A DNA stretch of 64,000 nt, from positions 62,001-126,000 of the forward strand of contig NZ_FQVA01000006.1 of assembly GCF_900129095.1 (NCBI RefSeq). Direction: 5' to 3'. The notes under the pieces are model-generated. The model saw only the letters and a list, made by a program, of their open reading frames with translations, did not search any database and was not told the DNA's origin. This DNA is from Microbulbifer donghaiensis. Its GTDB lineage: Bacteria; Pseudomonadota; Gammaproteobacteria; Pseudomonadales; Cellvibrionaceae. The position numbers and the translations under genes are program-made. Positions within the stretch are counted from its first letter, which is position 1. Each line of letters opens with the position of its first letter. Below are positions 9,872-19,488 of the stretch, piece after piece.

Positions 9872-9890
9872 GCTATCGACTCCGCTCAGT

Positions 9891-11423
9891 TTAGATCGCG
9901 TAAATGACGCAGATGAGTGCCACTATGCTGAGTACCACGGTATAGGGCAGGGCCATCAGTACCATGCGACCGTAAGACAAGCGGATCAGTGGTGCTAGCG
10001 CCGAAGTCAGCAGGAACAGGAAGGCCGCCTGGCCGTTTGGTGTGGCCACGCTCGGCAGGTTGGTGCCGGTGTTAATCGCAATCGCCAGTGCGTCGAAGTG
10101 CTCGCGGGTAATTTCGCCGGCGGTAAGCGCAGCTTTCACTTCATTGATGTACACCGTGGCGACAAATACATTATCGCTGATCATCGACAGCAGGCCGTTG
10201 GCGAGAAACAGCATGCCCGGCTGCTGTTCCGGTTCCAGATCCAGTACGAAACGGGTGACTGGCTCAAACAGATGCTGCTGGTGAATCACCGCGACAATGG
10301 CAAAGAAAACTACCAGTAGCGCGGTAAAGGGTAGGGCTTCTTCAAATGCATGCCCGATACGGGCTTCCTGAATCACACCGTTGAACGATGTCAGCAGCAC
10401 GATAATCATCAGGCCTATAATACCCACCTCGGCGACGTGAAACGCCAGCGCCAGTACCAGCAATACGGCCACGATTCCCTGGATCCACAGCGCCGCCACA
10501 TCAGTTGAAGTGCGTTTCTTCTCTTCTTCCTGTGAGAAATTCACCAGTACTTCGCGCACGGCGCTGGGCAGCTTGGCGCCGTAACCAAACATCCTGGTTT
10601 TCTCCAGCAACATGCAGGTCAGCAGGCCGGCAAAGAGTGTAGGTATGGTCACGGGAGCCATGTTCAGGAAAAACTGTACGAATTCCCATCCCGCTTTTTC
10701 CGCAATCAGCAGGTTTTGTGGTTCACCCACCAAGGTGCATACCCCGCCCAGTGCTGTGCCGACGGCGCCGTGCATGATCAGGCTGCGCAAATAGGCCCGG
10801 AACTGGTCGAGGTCCTCGCGGTGGTACTCCACAACATGCTCGTCGCTGGAATGGTCGTGGTCGTGGTGGTGCGGCTGGTTGGAGGCTACCCGGTGGTAGA
10901 CGGAGTAGAAACCCACGGCAACCGCGATCAATACTGCGGTCACCGTAAGGGCGTCGAGAAACGCCGACAGAACCGCCGAGACGGCACAGAAAAGTAACGA
11001 CAGTAGCGTCTTGGAATTTACGTTGATCAGAATTTTGGTGAAAACGAAAAGCAACAGGCTTTTCATAAAGTAGATGCCTGCCACCATGAACATCAGTAGC
11101 AGGATTACCTCGATGTTTTCCACTACTTCGTGATAGACGGCATCTGTACTGGTCATGCCCATCAGCACCGCCTCGATGGCCAGCAGGCCGCCGGGCTGGA
11201 GCGGGTAGCACTTGAGTGCCATGGCGAGGGTGAAAATAAACTCAGCGATCAATACCCAGCCGGTGATGAAGGGGCCGCTGACGTAGAGCAGCAGTGGGTT
11301 GATGATCAAAAACGCAGCTATGGCCAGTTTGTACCAGTCCGGCGCCTCCCCCAGGAAGTTGTCGGTAAAGGCGCGGCCAAAACCGCTGCCGGAAGCCGTG
11401 AGCGCGTTATTGTAAGTATTCAT
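9891..11423 (-). CDS. nhaB: Na+/H+ antiporter NhaB
   Basis: Inner-membrane antiporter exporting Na+ in exchange for H+, used in salt and pH homeostasis. 510 residues (E. coli 513) with about 12 hydrophobic segments. Recognisable NhaB stretches include the N-terminal [11 protein letters not shown], the [14 protein letters not shown] helix with its Asp, [20 protein letters not shown], and [15 protein letters not shown] with [20 protein letters not shown] near the end. A His/Asp-rich loop ([12 protein letters not shown]) follows the YHRVASN segment. ATG 11423 has GGAAG upstream. It lies between dnaQ and fimL, as in P. aeruginosa. Confidence 0.95.
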   Translation of the reverse strand: MNTYNNALTASGSGFGRAFTDNFLGEAPDWYKLAIAAFLIINPLLLYVSGPFITGWVLIAEFIFTLAMALKCYPLQPGGLLAIEAVLMGMTSTDAVYHEVVENIEVILLLMFMVAGIYFMKSLLLFVFTKILINVNSKTLLSLLFCAVSAVLSAFLDALTVTAVLIAVAVGFYSVYHRVASNQPHHHDHDHSSDEHVVEYHREDLDQFRAYLRSLIMHGAVGTALGGVCTLVGEPQNLLIAEKAGWEFVQFFLNMAPVTIPTLFAGLLTCMLLEKTRMFGYGAKLPSAVREVLVNFSQEEEKKRTSTDVAALWIQGIVAVLLVLALAFHVAEVGIIGLMIIVLLTSFNGVIQEARIGHAFEEALPFTALLVVFFAIVAVIHQQHLFEPVTRFVLDLEPEQQPGMLFLANGLLSMISDNVFVATVYINEVKAALTAGEITREHFDALAIAINTGTNLPSVATPNGQAAFLFLLTSALAPLIRLSYGRMVLMALPYTVVLSIVALICVIYAI

Positions 11424-11798
11424 TAATTACTTCCTTGGTTAACCGTCAGGTTGTAGCGGTTTCGGGGCGCAGACTGGCCCTCTGGTTCCCGCGGCACCGT
11501 ATTGCAGGAGGCCGGCTGGCGGAGCCTTAGAATCTGGCGCAGCGCTGGCCTTGCCACACTTATTATCAGTTCGAACGGCTGGTTTCGCCGAAGCAAACGC
11601 TACTCAGCGTTGCGGCAAAATTCAAGTGGTTTGACCAATATTCAACTTCTCCCGGCAGAATTGTCGATTGTTCGATGGAATTTGGCTGTGGAAAGGTGGA
11701 CTCTTGGCGGGTTTGGTATAAATTGCCGTCTACTAACCCGATTCATTGCGGTTGGTCGAGTTTTGTACAGTGAATATAAGAGTGCAGCGGTGTAGTCA
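11424..11798. other. Intergenic region between divergent nhaB and fimL-like gene
   Basis: 375 nt without a supported gene; short frames here have no recognisable protein features. TATAAA at 11717-11722 and a TATAAG near 11774 are possible -10 elements for the rightward gene, but no well-spaced -35 could be assigned. Promoters of both divergent genes are expected here. Confidence 0.5.
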
Positions 11799-13496
11799 GT
11801 GACTGAATTGCGCGATATCAATATAACTTCTGTCAATGTGGTCAAGGATGAGCTGGTAGTCGCCATAGACGGCGCCGCAGCCTATCTCGACCAGTTTGCA
11901 GCAGACAACAACAACCAGCAGGCCCTGGAGCAGTGCCTCGCCGCGCTGCGCCAGGTCAGCGGCGTGCTGCAGATGGTTCAGCTCCACGCCGGGGATTTGT
12001 TGGCCCAGGAGATGCTGAGCGCGCTTGCGGATCTGCAGCAGGGGCGCCAGGAAGCCACCATTGACCTGATGGAGGGCTTGGGGTCCGGCTTCTACGTACT
12101 GACCCGTTATCTCGACTTCGTTCAGAACCGAGGCACGGCCCGTCCCGAATTACTGATTCCCTACATCAATACCCTGCGTGCGGCGCGCTCGCAGGCACCG
12201 GTGCCGGAAAGCCATTTCTTCCGCTGCCGTCTCGATGCGAGTGTCCCCGGGGCAGTTTCTGCGGCGGTCATGTCCGAGGATCTGCGGAATTTTGTCCGCC
12301 GCTTCCGTCATATGTATCAGGTGGGACTGTTGGCCCTGTTGAAGGGTAAACCGAGCAAGCCCGCCTACACGATGATGGCGCGGGCACTGCAGCGCGTCGC
12401 CAGTGTCTCCGCCGGGCGACCAAATGGCCGGCTGTGGGCCGTGGCCGGTGCCGCACTCGGCGGAATGGCCTCAGCGGAGATGCAGGTCAATCGCTCGCGG
12501 GTCATGGTGTTCAGCATGTTCGACCGGCGGTTGCGTGCGCTGCAGAAAGACGGCGATGCGGCTCTGGATCAGCCGGCACCGCCAGTGTTGCTGAAGGAGT
12601 GCCTCTACTGGCTCGCCCTGTCTTCACCCGCGGGTCACGGCACCAAGCTGTTGGAGGCCTTCTCCGTGCGTCCTCTCGGCTACAGCGAGGCGGAGCTCGA
12701 ACGTGAACGAGCCAGCCTGGGCGGGCCGGGTGCGACCGCCATCAACGCTGTGGCGGGGGCCCTGGATGAGGAATTGTCCGGTGTGCGCCGCATGCTGGAC
12801 GATGTCGAACTGATCGGCGCCTCCGGCCTGGATGAAGAGGATGGCCTGCTGGGAACCCTGCAGCGGGTTGCCAGTACCCTGCAGTTACTGAATTTCAAGC
12901 GGGTCGGCGAGGGACTGCGCGGCGCCGTGCAGGAGTATCGAACCGCTGCCGGGGCCGGTGGCTCTGTGGCGGACGCCGCGCTGCAAAAGCTGACGGGTCA
13001 GGTCCTGATGGTGGACAGCACCATTCGCGCGCTGCGCCAGAGTTCGTCCATCGACCTGGACGAATTCGGGCACGCGGACGTCGCTCTGGAGCACAGTCAG
13101 CTCGCGGAGGCAGAGGTTGCGGTACTGAAGGAAGCTGAAGCGGGTCTGTCGCTGATAAAGCGCGCCCTGGCTTCTTATGCCGATTCGGGATTCGATCACG
13201 GCCACATCCGCAATGTCGCCACTACGCTCAACTCTGTACGCGGTGGGCTTATCGTGCTCAACCTGCGCCGTGCGGCCGCGGTCGTGGAGCGATTGGTCGA
13301 TTTTGTGGAGACCGTTATGGAGCACCACGATTCGGCCCCGGCCGTCGAACAGTCCCTGGATATCTTTGCCGATGCGATCATCAGCCTCGAGTATTACCTC
13401 GGCGAGGTGAAGCTGCATCGCAAGGCGGACATACAGTCGCTGAATCTGGCCGTCGAAAGTCTCGAAGCCCTCGGTTACCCCGTTGAGGTGGCTTGA
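11799..13496 (+). CDS. fimL: FimL-like scaffold protein (Hpt-like, ChpA N-terminus homologue)
   Basis: In P. aeruginosa, FimL is a cytoplasmic pole-associated protein that supports adenylate cyclase CyaB, cAMP/Vfr signalling and type IV pilus function. It resembles the N-terminal Hpt-like part of ChpA but lacks a phosphorylatable His. The 565 residues match FimL (about 557). The protein is almost entirely helical, with two Hpt-like bundles (about residues 15-120 and 440-555; for example GAAAYLDQFAAD, ALRQVSGVLQMVQL, TLNSVRGGLIVLNLRRAA). No catalytic motif is seen. GTG 11799 was taken as start. nhaB lies upstream and nudC 13 bp downstream, the same neighbourhood as PA1820-PA1823, and this context is the main support for the name. 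Confidence 0.72.
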   Translation: MTELRDINITSVNVVKDELVVAIDGAAAYLDQFAADNNNQQALEQCLAALRQVSGVLQMVQLHAGDLLAQEMLSALADLQQGRQEATIDLMEGLGSGFYVLTRYLDFVQNRGTARPELLIPYINTLRAARSQAPVPESHFFRCRLDASVPGAVSAAVMSEDLRNFVRRFRHMYQVGLLALLKGKPSKPAYTMMARALQRVASVSAGRPNGRLWAVAGAALGGMASAEMQVNRSRVMVFSMFDRRLRALQKDGDAALDQPAPPVLLKECLYWLALSSPAGHGTKLLEAFSVRPLGYSEAELERERASLGGPGATAINAVAGALDEELSGVRRMLDDVELIGASGLDEEDGLLGTLQRVASTLQLLNFKRVGEGLRGAVQEYRTAAGAGGSVADAALQKLTGQVLMVDSTIRALRQSSSIDLDEFGHADVALEHSQLAEAEVAVLKEAEAGLSLIKRALASYADSGFDHGHIRNVATTLNSVRGGLIVLNLRRAAAVVERLVDFVETVMEHHDSAPAVEQSLDIFADAIISLEYYLGEVKLHRKADIQSLNLAVESLEALGYPVEVA

Positions 13497-13509
13497 GCGG
13501 GAGGCTGCC

Positions 13510-14325
13510 TTGACACATATCTTCGTACCAGCCGCCAGCGCGCGGCCCGCGCCGGACTTCGCCTGCCATATTCTGATCGCAGATGGACTATTGCTCTGTC
13601 GAGGCGAGCAGTTTCTGCACGGCGGAGAAGTGGTGATTGCCGGGCTGATCAGCAGCAGTCACTATCTGGGGGAACTGGACGGTCGCCCTTGTGGCGTACA
13701 CCAGCTCTCGCAGCCGGTGGATGTGCCGGGTTGCGAATGGCGCAGTTTGCGCAGCCTGTTGGTGAGCGTGGAAGAGCCGCTCTTTGCTTTGGCCGGGCGC
13801 GCCACGCAGGTGGTCAACTGGGACAGCGAGCACCGTTTCTGCGGCCGCTGCGGCTGTGCCACGGAACAGCACCCCAGCGACCGTGCCCGGGTCTGTCCCT
13901 CCTGTCACTTCACGGTATATCCACGCATTTCCCCCTGTGTCATCATGTTGGTCACGCGCGGCGACGAGTGCCTGCTGGCGCGGCACACCCACCATCGCCA
14001 TGCCATGTACACCGCATTGGCCGGATTTATCGAGCCGGGAGAAAATGCGGAACAGGCCCTCGCGCGCGAAGTGCGCGAGGAGGTGGGGCTGGAGGTCGGT
14101 GAGGCACGCTATATCGGCAGCCAGTCCTGGCCGTTTCCGGGGCAGCTGATGCTGGGTTACCTGGCGGAGTGGGCCGGTGGAGACCTGGCGCCCGACCGCG
14201 AGGAAATCGCCGAGGCTGCCTGGTTTCACTACAGTGACCTGCCGGAGATTCCGCCGCAGCAGACACTGTCGGGACAGCTGATTCGCAAATTCGCAGAACT
14301 GGCGGCGCGCAGGGCTCGCTGCTAG
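13510..14325 (+). CDS. nudC: NAD(+)/NADH pyrophosphatase NudC
   Basis: Nudix hydrolase that splits NAD(H) into NMN(H) and AMP and removes NAD caps from RNA. The Nudix box GFIEPGENAEQALAREVREE is complete and continues VGLEVG. The family Zn ribbon CGRCG ... CPSCH is present, and the NADH-specific motif appears as SQSWPFPGQLM (usual SQPWPFPxS). The start is placed at TTG 13510, which has GGGAGG at 13499-13504 with ideal spacing, giving 271 residues; an upstream TTG at 13483 lies inside fimL and has no such site. Confidence 0.94.
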   Translation: MTHIFVPAASARPAPDFACHILIADGLLLCRGEQFLHGGEVVIAGLISSSHYLGELDGRPCGVHQLSQPVDVPGCEWRSLRSLLVSVEEPLFALAGRATQVVNWDSEHRFCGRCGCATEQHPSDRARVCPSCHFTVYPRISPCVIMLVTRGDECLLARHTHHRHAMYTALAGFIEPGENAEQALAREVREEVGLEVGEARYIGSQSWPFPGQLMLGYLAEWAGGDLAPDREEIAEAAWFHYSDLPEIPPQQTLSGQLIRKFAELAARRARC

Positions 14326-14372
14326 GCCGTTGAAGATTTCGACCGCTGTAAATATACGGAGCTCGATAGAAA

Positions 14373-15023
14373 ATGTATATCGCCATTACTTTCCTGATTG
14401 CAATACTGGCCCTGCTGCTGGTCTTCTGGGGCGGTAGAGTACTGCTGGGTGGCAGCTGGGTTTTGGGTTTCGTCCGCGGCACCATCGGGCTGATCTTGCT
14501 CGGTGGGGCACTGTTGATCGTATTGGTGGCGGCGGACGTGTACAGCTATCGAAACCTCGCCGAGGAGCACAGCGTTGGCACCGTGTCTTTCAAGAGGCTC
14601 GGAGACCAGTATTTCGAGGCCAAATTTTCCGATGCGGACGGCTTGGCGCAGAGCTTCGAATTGCACGGGGATCAGTGGCAGCTTGACGCCCGCATGCTGA
14701 AGTGGAAAGGACCGCTGGCGCGCTGGGGAATTCAGCCGGCCTACCGCCTGGATCGTCTCAGTGGCCGCTACCTTACCCTGCAGGACGAGCGCTCCAAGGA
14801 GCGTTCGGTGCACCAGCTGATTGGCAGTAATTACGGTGTGGATGTCTGGCAGTCACTGCGTGGATTCGATAAGAAACTTTCCTTCGTTGATGCGGTTTAC
14901 GGCAGTGCTACTTTCCTGCCGATGGAGGATGGTGCCGTTTACGAAGTGCGTATCAGTCACACGGGCCTGTTGGCGCGGCCACTCAACAAGCAGGCGACTT
15001 CCGCGCTGAATGAGTGGCAGTAA
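14373..15023 (+). CDS. Conserved membrane protein of unknown function
   Basis: 216 residues. Two N-terminal membrane segments (about 3-22 and 30-53, ending VLVAADVYSYRNL) are followed by a roughly 160-residue soluble domain that is probably periplasmic, rich in beta-strand patterns (VSFKRLGDQYFEAKF, HGDQWQLDARMLKW). No enzyme motif is seen. A gene of this style sits after nudC in Pseudomonas, where I recall it being labelled a multidrug efflux pump, a name the sequence does not support. GGAG lies 13 nt before the ATG. It may form an operon with nudC and sohB. Confidence 0.7.
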   Translation: MYIAITFLIAILALLLVFWGGRVLLGGSWVLGFVRGTIGLILLGGALLIVLVAADVYSYRNLAEEHSVGTVSFKRLGDQYFEAKFSDADGLAQSFELHGDQWQLDARMLKWKGPLARWGIQPAYRLDRLSGRYLTLQDERSKERSVHQLIGSNYGVDVWQSLRGFDKKLSFVDAVYGSATFLPMEDGAVYEVRISHTGLLARPLNKQATSALNEWQ

Positions 15024-15067
15024 AAAATGGACAATCGATTTTTGCACGGTAGCAATCTGGAGTATTA

Positions 15068-16252
15068 GTGGAATTTCTCAGTGAATACGGCCTGTTTCTG
15101 GCCAAAGTCGTGACTATTGTTGTGGCCCTGCTGGTCGTTGTCGGATTTGTTGTTGCCAACCGCGAGCATCTGAAAGAACGCGTTCAGGGACATATCAGTG
15201 TCACTCGCCTCAACGATCGTTACGAGCAGTTCAAGGAGAGGTTGCTCGAGGCGGTCATGGACAAGCACGAATTTTCCCGGCGCAGGAAACAGATCGCCAA
15301 GGAAAAGAAAGCTGAAGAAAAAGCGCTGGCCAAGAAGCACAAGTCGGAGCTGAAGAAAAAGCCGCGCGAGAAGGTACAGCACGCCGGCCTGGAGAGCACG
15401 GAAACGCCGCTGCCCGAACAGGGCGAGGCCGACGCCGAGGCGGGTGAGCAGCACTCTCCCGCCGTTATCACGCAAAAGCCGGAAGGCGAGCGCAAACGCA
15501 TCTTCGTGATGCATTTTGATGGCGATATCAAGGCCAGTGCACTGTCACAGTTGCGTGAAGAGGTGACCGCTGTCCTGCAGGTGGCCGAGCCGGGCGATGA
15601 AGTGGTCGTGTGCCTGGAGAGCCCGGGCGGCATGGTGGCCAACTACGGCCTGGCAGCGAGCCAGCTGGCGCGGGTGCGGGGTGCCGGTATTCAGCTGACG
15701 ATTGCCGTCGACAAGGTAGCCGCCAGTGGCGGTTATATGATGGCCTGTGTTGCAGACCGTATTCTCGCCGCACCCTTCGCCATGCTCGGCTCCATTGGTG
15801 TGCTGGCGCAGTTGCCCAATTTCAATCGCCTGCTCAAGCGTCACGATGTGGATTTCGAGCTGTTCACCGCCGGCGAGTACAAGCGCACCGTAACCATGTT
15901 CGGCGAGAATACCGCCGAGGGGCGGGAAAAATTCCAGAGTGACCTGGATGAAATTCACGCGCTTTTCCAGCATTTCGTGGCTGAGTACCGGCCGAAGCTG
16001 GATATTGCCAAGGTGGCAACCGGCGAGGTCTGGTTCGGCCAGCGCGCACTGGATCTCGGTCTCGTAGACGAACTGAAGACCTCCGACGAATACCTGACCC
16101 ATTGTGCGGCGAATGCGGACCTTTACCAGGTCGAATACAAAGAGAAAAAGAACATTGCCAAGAAGATGGGCCTCGCCGCCCAGTCGGGCGTGGAATCCGC
16201 GCTGATGCGCTTGTTCACACGGCTGTCCGCCTGGCGCCACCAGGCGCAGTAA
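15068..16252 (+). CDS. sohB: Inner-membrane protease SohB, S49 family
   Basis: Signal-peptide-peptidase-type serine protease at the periplasmic face of the inner membrane. 394 residues (E. coli 349). N-terminal membrane helix at about residues 10-30 (LAKVVTIVVALLVVVGFVV), a long Lys/Glu-rich coiled region at about 60-115, then the S49 core with LESPGGMVANYGLAASQL, the nucleophile Ser in KVAASGGYMMACVAD, and FAMLGSIGVLAQLPN. The general base Lys is expected in GEYKRTVTMFGENT. GTG 15068 follows GGAG at 15059. Its length excess lies in the charged linker. Confidence 0.92.
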   Translation: MEFLSEYGLFLAKVVTIVVALLVVVGFVVANREHLKERVQGHISVTRLNDRYEQFKERLLEAVMDKHEFSRRRKQIAKEKKAEEKALAKKHKSELKKKPREKVQHAGLESTETPLPEQGEADAEAGEQHSPAVITQKPEGERKRIFVMHFDGDIKASALSQLREEVTAVLQVAEPGDEVVVCLESPGGMVANYGLAASQLARVRGAGIQLTIAVDKVAASGGYMMACVADRILAAPFAMLGSIGVLAQLPNFNRLLKRHDVDFELFTAGEYKRTVTMFGENTAEGREKFQSDLDEIHALFQHFVAEYRPKLDIAKVATGEVWFGQRALDLGLVDELKTSDEYLTHCAANADLYQVEYKEKKNIAKKMGLAAQSGVESALMRLFTRLSAWRHQAQ

Positions 16253-16309
16253 GCGAGACACTGCGATGCCCACGGGGTATCGCTGCTACCCCCGCAAGGA
16301 GAGTAACGC

Positions 16310-17311
16310 ATGGATGAAACCTTTCGCGCTATCTGGGTGGAAGAGGTAGCTGCCGGCAAATACGACCAGCAGGTGATCCGCCGCCATGTGCGGGATTTGC
16401 CGGATAACCCGCTGCTGCTTGCCGTGTCCCACTCCTCCCTGAATTTCAAGGATGCGCTGTCCGCGTTTGGCAATCGAGCCATCACTCGCGAGTATCCCCA
16501 TACACCCGGTATCGATGCCGTGGGCGAGGTGCTGAGCGACAAGAGTGGCACTTTTGCGCCCGGCACCATGTTGCTCGTCACCGGTTACGATCTCGGCATG
16601 AATACACCCGGTGGCCTGGCCGAGCGTGTGGCGATTCCGGCCGGCTGGGCGCTGCCGTTGCCGGTGGGATTGACCGCACGGGAGTCCATGATACTCGGCA
16701 CCGCCGGCCTTACTGCTGGCCTCTGTGTCGAGAAGCTCCTGGAGGCTGGAGCCAAACCGGGTGACGGCGAGGTGTTGGTAACCGGAGCTACCGGCGGTGT
16801 TGGTTCCATCGCGGTGGCCCTGCTGGCCAAACTCGGCTTTCGCGTGGCGGCGGTGACCGGCAAGCTGGAGTCGGCGGATTTCCTGACCGCCCTCGGGGCC
16901 TGGAAAGTGATCGACCGTGAGACCCTGGCGCCATTTGCCAGCAAGGCGATGGCCAAGCCCCTGTGGGCCTGGGCGGTGGACACGGTTGGGGGGGAGACAT
17001 TGTTCAATGTGATCAAGTCCCTGTCCTACGGTGGCGGTGTCGCCGCCTGTGGCATGGCCTCCGGCGCCCAGTTCCAGGCCAATGTGTTTCCGTTTATTCT
17101 GCGTGGTATCAGCTTGCTGGGTGTCGACAGTGTCGAGTTGGCGCTGGAGAAGAAGGCGGCGGTGTGGGACAAGCTCGCCGGCGAATGGTACATCGGTGAG
17201 CAGCTGGACCGTATCGCCGAGGATATTTCCCTGGAACAGGCGCCGGAGTTTCTGGCGCGCCTGCATCGTGGTCACGGCATTGGGCGCTACGTGGTGGATA
17301 TGGCGCTTTGA
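16310..17311 (+). CDS. acuI: YhdH/AcuI family acrylyl-CoA reductase or quinone oxidoreductase
   Basis: Zinc-independent MDR-superfamily NADPH oxidoreductase. The family member AcuI reduces acryloyl-CoA to propionyl-CoA. 333 residues; AYDLGMNTPGGLAERV-type sequence (here GYDLGMNTPGGLAERVAIPA), SHSSLNFKDALSAF near the N-terminus, and the nucleotide-binding VLVTGATGGVGSIAVALLAK are typical of YhdH/YhfP. GGAGAG lies 8 nt before ATG 16310. It stands between sohB and a patatin gene on the same strand. The exact substrate cannot be told from sequence; no dddP/dmd-type gene is nearby. Confidence 0.85.
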   Translation: MDETFRAIWVEEVAAGKYDQQVIRRHVRDLPDNPLLLAVSHSSLNFKDALSAFGNRAITREYPHTPGIDAVGEVLSDKSGTFAPGTMLLVTGYDLGMNTPGGLAERVAIPAGWALPLPVGLTARESMILGTAGLTAGLCVEKLLEAGAKPGDGEVLVTGATGGVGSIAVALLAKLGFRVAAVTGKLESADFLTALGAWKVIDRETLAPFASKAMAKPLWAWAVDTVGGETLFNVIKSLSYGGGVAACGMASGAQFQANVFPFILRGISLLGVDSVELALEKKAAVWDKLAGEWYIGEQLDRIAEDISLEQAPEFLARLHRGHGIGRYVVDMAL

Positions 17312-17499
17312 CTGCCGACCGCGATGGCGCAGCGGCACTCTGCGAAATTTGTGACCGGTTTCCCGGCCGGGTCATCTTCTCGTCGGGAGTGCGGCTGCTA
17401 TGCTAATAGCCCCGGCGGCGCGATCGGCCGGATTCAGGTTTCACAGTGACCTGATTGGTGGTATCGATGTCAGCGTTTTATCGCTACTGGTAGAACAAA

Positions 17500-18765
17500 T
17501 TGACCGAAAATAACGAAATTCCAAAGCTCACTCACCAGGCCAGTGCCCTGGTATTGTCTGGTGGTGGCGCCCGCGCGGCCTACCAGGCCGGCGTGTTGAA
17601 GGCCCTGGCCGAATTGACGCCGGAGAGCAGTCCGCATCCCTTTCAAATTATCTGTGGTACCTCCGCCGGCGCGGTCAATGCGTTGTTGCTCGCTTCATAT
17701 CCGGGCACTTTCAAGGAGGCGGTCGAGCGACTGTGCGCACTGTGGCTGCAGCTGACCGTGGACCAGATCTACTGCAGCAGCTGGCGCAGCCTGTTCGGCA
17801 ACATGTTCTCGATCACCCGCTCGCTGTTCAATCAGGGGGTGGGGCGCCAGCGGCCGCTGGCGCTGCTGGATAACACGCCCTTGCGGGAGCTGGTGGAAGA
17901 GGTTGTCCATTTTGGCAATGTGCAGAAGAACATTGACGCCGGCCATCTGCGCGCGGTCTGTGTCAACGCACTGTCCTACAGCGAGGGCGAATCGGTCAGT
18001 TTTTTTCAGGGCGCAGAGAATCTGAACGAGTGGCGGCGTTTCCGTCGCTACGGTGTGCGCACTCAACTGACCGTAGACCACTTGATGGCGTCGGCGGCCA
18101 TTCCCACCCTGTTTTCCACCGTCAAGATTGGCAACGACTATTTTGGAGATGGCGCAGTACGCCAGCTGGCGCCAATCAGTCCGGCGCTACACCTGGGCGC
18201 CAACCGGGTATTCGTGGTCGGTGTGTCCGACAACCGTTCGCCGGTACACTGGGGCAAGACCCGTACCAAGCCGCCGCGGCACTCACCGTCGATGGCACAG
18301 ATTGCCGGCCAGCTGTTCAACGCGGCCTTTATCGACAGCCTCGAGGGTGACCTGGAACACCTGGATCGGGTCAACCTGCTGCTGGATTCGGTGGACAGTA
18401 AGCACCTGGCCGACCTGGCGCCGCTGCGCCCGGTGGAATCGGCGGTGATCGAGCCGTCGCAGAGCCTGGATCGTCTCGCCGGGCGCAAGGTGCGTTACCT
18501 GCCGCCGGCACTGCGCTGGCTGTTTCGCTCGACCGGGGCGACGACATCCGGTGGCGGTGCCTCGGCGGCGAGTTACCTTCTGTTCGAGAAACCTTTTATC
18601 GGCGAACTGGTCGAACTTGGTTACCAGGATGCCATGTGGGAGCGAGATAAGCTGCGCGCTTTTTTACAGCCGCAGGTCGTGCCCGAGGAGGCCGAGCGCA
18701 AAGGCCTTTTCGGCATCAGAGTTAAACCGGTATCGGAAGCAGCGAATGGCAACCCTCAGTCATAA
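17500..18765 (+). CDS. Patatin-like phospholipase
   Basis: Serine-Asp dyad lipid acyl hydrolase. 421 residues. Oxyanion loop SGGGARAAYQAGV near residue 20-32, nucleophile elbow CGTSAGAVNALLLA near 50-63, and the catalytic Asp in YFGDGAVRQLAPI at about 215 are all intact, so it should be active. The C-terminal part, including LEGDLEHLDRVNLLLDS, is the typical extension of bacterial patatins without a beta-barrel domain. No signal peptide. TTG 17500 was accepted as start; the Shine-Dalgarno is weak. The next gene starts within its last 20 nt, implying coupling. Confidence 0.9.
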   Translation: MTENNEIPKLTHQASALVLSGGGARAAYQAGVLKALAELTPESSPHPFQIICGTSAGAVNALLLASYPGTFKEAVERLCALWLQLTVDQIYCSSWRSLFGNMFSITRSLFNQGVGRQRPLALLDNTPLRELVEEVVHFGNVQKNIDAGHLRAVCVNALSYSEGESVSFFQGAENLNEWRRFRRYGVRTQLTVDHLMASAAIPTLFSTVKIGNDYFGDGAVRQLAPISPALHLGANRVFVVGVSDNRSPVHWGKTRTKPPRHSPSMAQIAGQLFNAAFIDSLEGDLEHLDRVNLLLDSVDSKHLADLAPLRPVESAVIEPSQSLDRLAGRKVRYLPPALRWLFRSTGATTSGGGASAASYLLFEKPFIGELVELGYQDAMWERDKLRAFLQPQVVPEEAERKGLFGIRVKPVSEAANGNPQS

Positions 18766-19438
18766 GAAATTTTGCACCGCGGTAATCATGGGTCTGTCTG
18801 CCGTGCTGGCGGCCTGCAGCGCCTCCACCAGCCGGACGGTCGACCAACAGCAGGCCGGCCCCCAGTTGCGCCAGGCGGAAGTGAGCGAGTACCGGCGTCT
18901 GTTGGCGGAAGCGCAGCAGCTTTCGTTCACCCTCGATTTTGATGCGTTGCGGCAGGCCTACGTCGAGTCGTCGGAATACAACCCCTACGGCGGAGTTAAG
19001 CTGGCCGGATTGCCCGAAGCCTACCGCTCGGTGGAAAGCGCCCAATTCGGGGAGTGTCTGAAGCATGTGGACGAGGTACTGGCCTCCAACTATATGAGTT
19101 TGGAAGCCCATATGATCGGCGTTCTCTGCAGTGGCCGCAGTGCCAACCTGGACCGGGAAGACAAGCACCGCTATATGGTCGAAGGGCTGATGGAGTCCAT
19201 CGAAAGCAGTGGCGATGGCAGGAGTCAGAACAGTGCCTACCGCACGATAAGCACTTCGGAATTGCGCGGCTTCGTCCGCCTCAAGGGCTTGCAGGTACTG
19301 GACCAATCCATTGTTTATGACCAACAGGGCATCTATGACAAGATGCAGGTGCGCGACCCGGAGTCCGGCGATGAGTATTCGCTGTTTTTCAATGTCAGCC
19401 AGCAGTTCGTGCACGGTATGGATGGCGCCGCGGAGTAA
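18746..19438 (+). CDS. Putative lipoprotein, DUF4919-like
   Basis: 230 residues from ATG 18746, which overlaps the patatin stop by 20 nt. A basic N-terminus, hydrophobic stretch and lipobox VLAAC at about residue 24 indicate a lipoprotein. The mature part has helical YRRLLAEAQQLSFTLDFDALRQAYVES and a C-terminal strand-rich YDKMQVRDPESGDEYSLFF, which resemble DUF4919 proteins; this assignment is from memory and tentative. It is translationally linked to the patatin gene, so a role at the envelope with that lipase is possible. Confidence 0.7.
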   Translation: MATLSHKKFCTAVIMGLSAVLAACSASTSRTVDQQQAGPQLRQAEVSEYRRLLAEAQQLSFTLDFDALRQAYVESSEYNPYGGVKLAGLPEAYRSVESAQFGECLKHVDEVLASNYMSLEAHMIGVLCSGRSANLDREDKHRYMVEGLMESIESSGDGRSQNSAYRTISTSELRGFVRLKGLQVLDQSIVYDQQGIYDKMQVRDPESGDEYSLFFNVSQQFVHGMDGAAE

Positions 19439-19461
19439 TTTCCGCGGCAGATGGAAGCGGC

Positions 19462-19488
19462 CCTGATGTGTTGCTGAACTACATCAGG
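19462..19488. other. Hairpin at convergent gene ends
   Basis: CCTGATGT (19462-19469) and ACATCAGG (19481-19488) form a perfect 8-bp stem with an 11-nt loop. It overlaps the stop region of the leftward helicase gene and follows the lipoprotein stop by 23 nt. A transcription-ending role for both genes is plausible but no T-tract is present. Confidence 0.4.

Noticed and set aside
16286-17338. 350-codon minus-strand open frame
   Set aside because: Antisense to the complete AcuI-type gene, which has a good Shine-Dalgarno and all family motifs.
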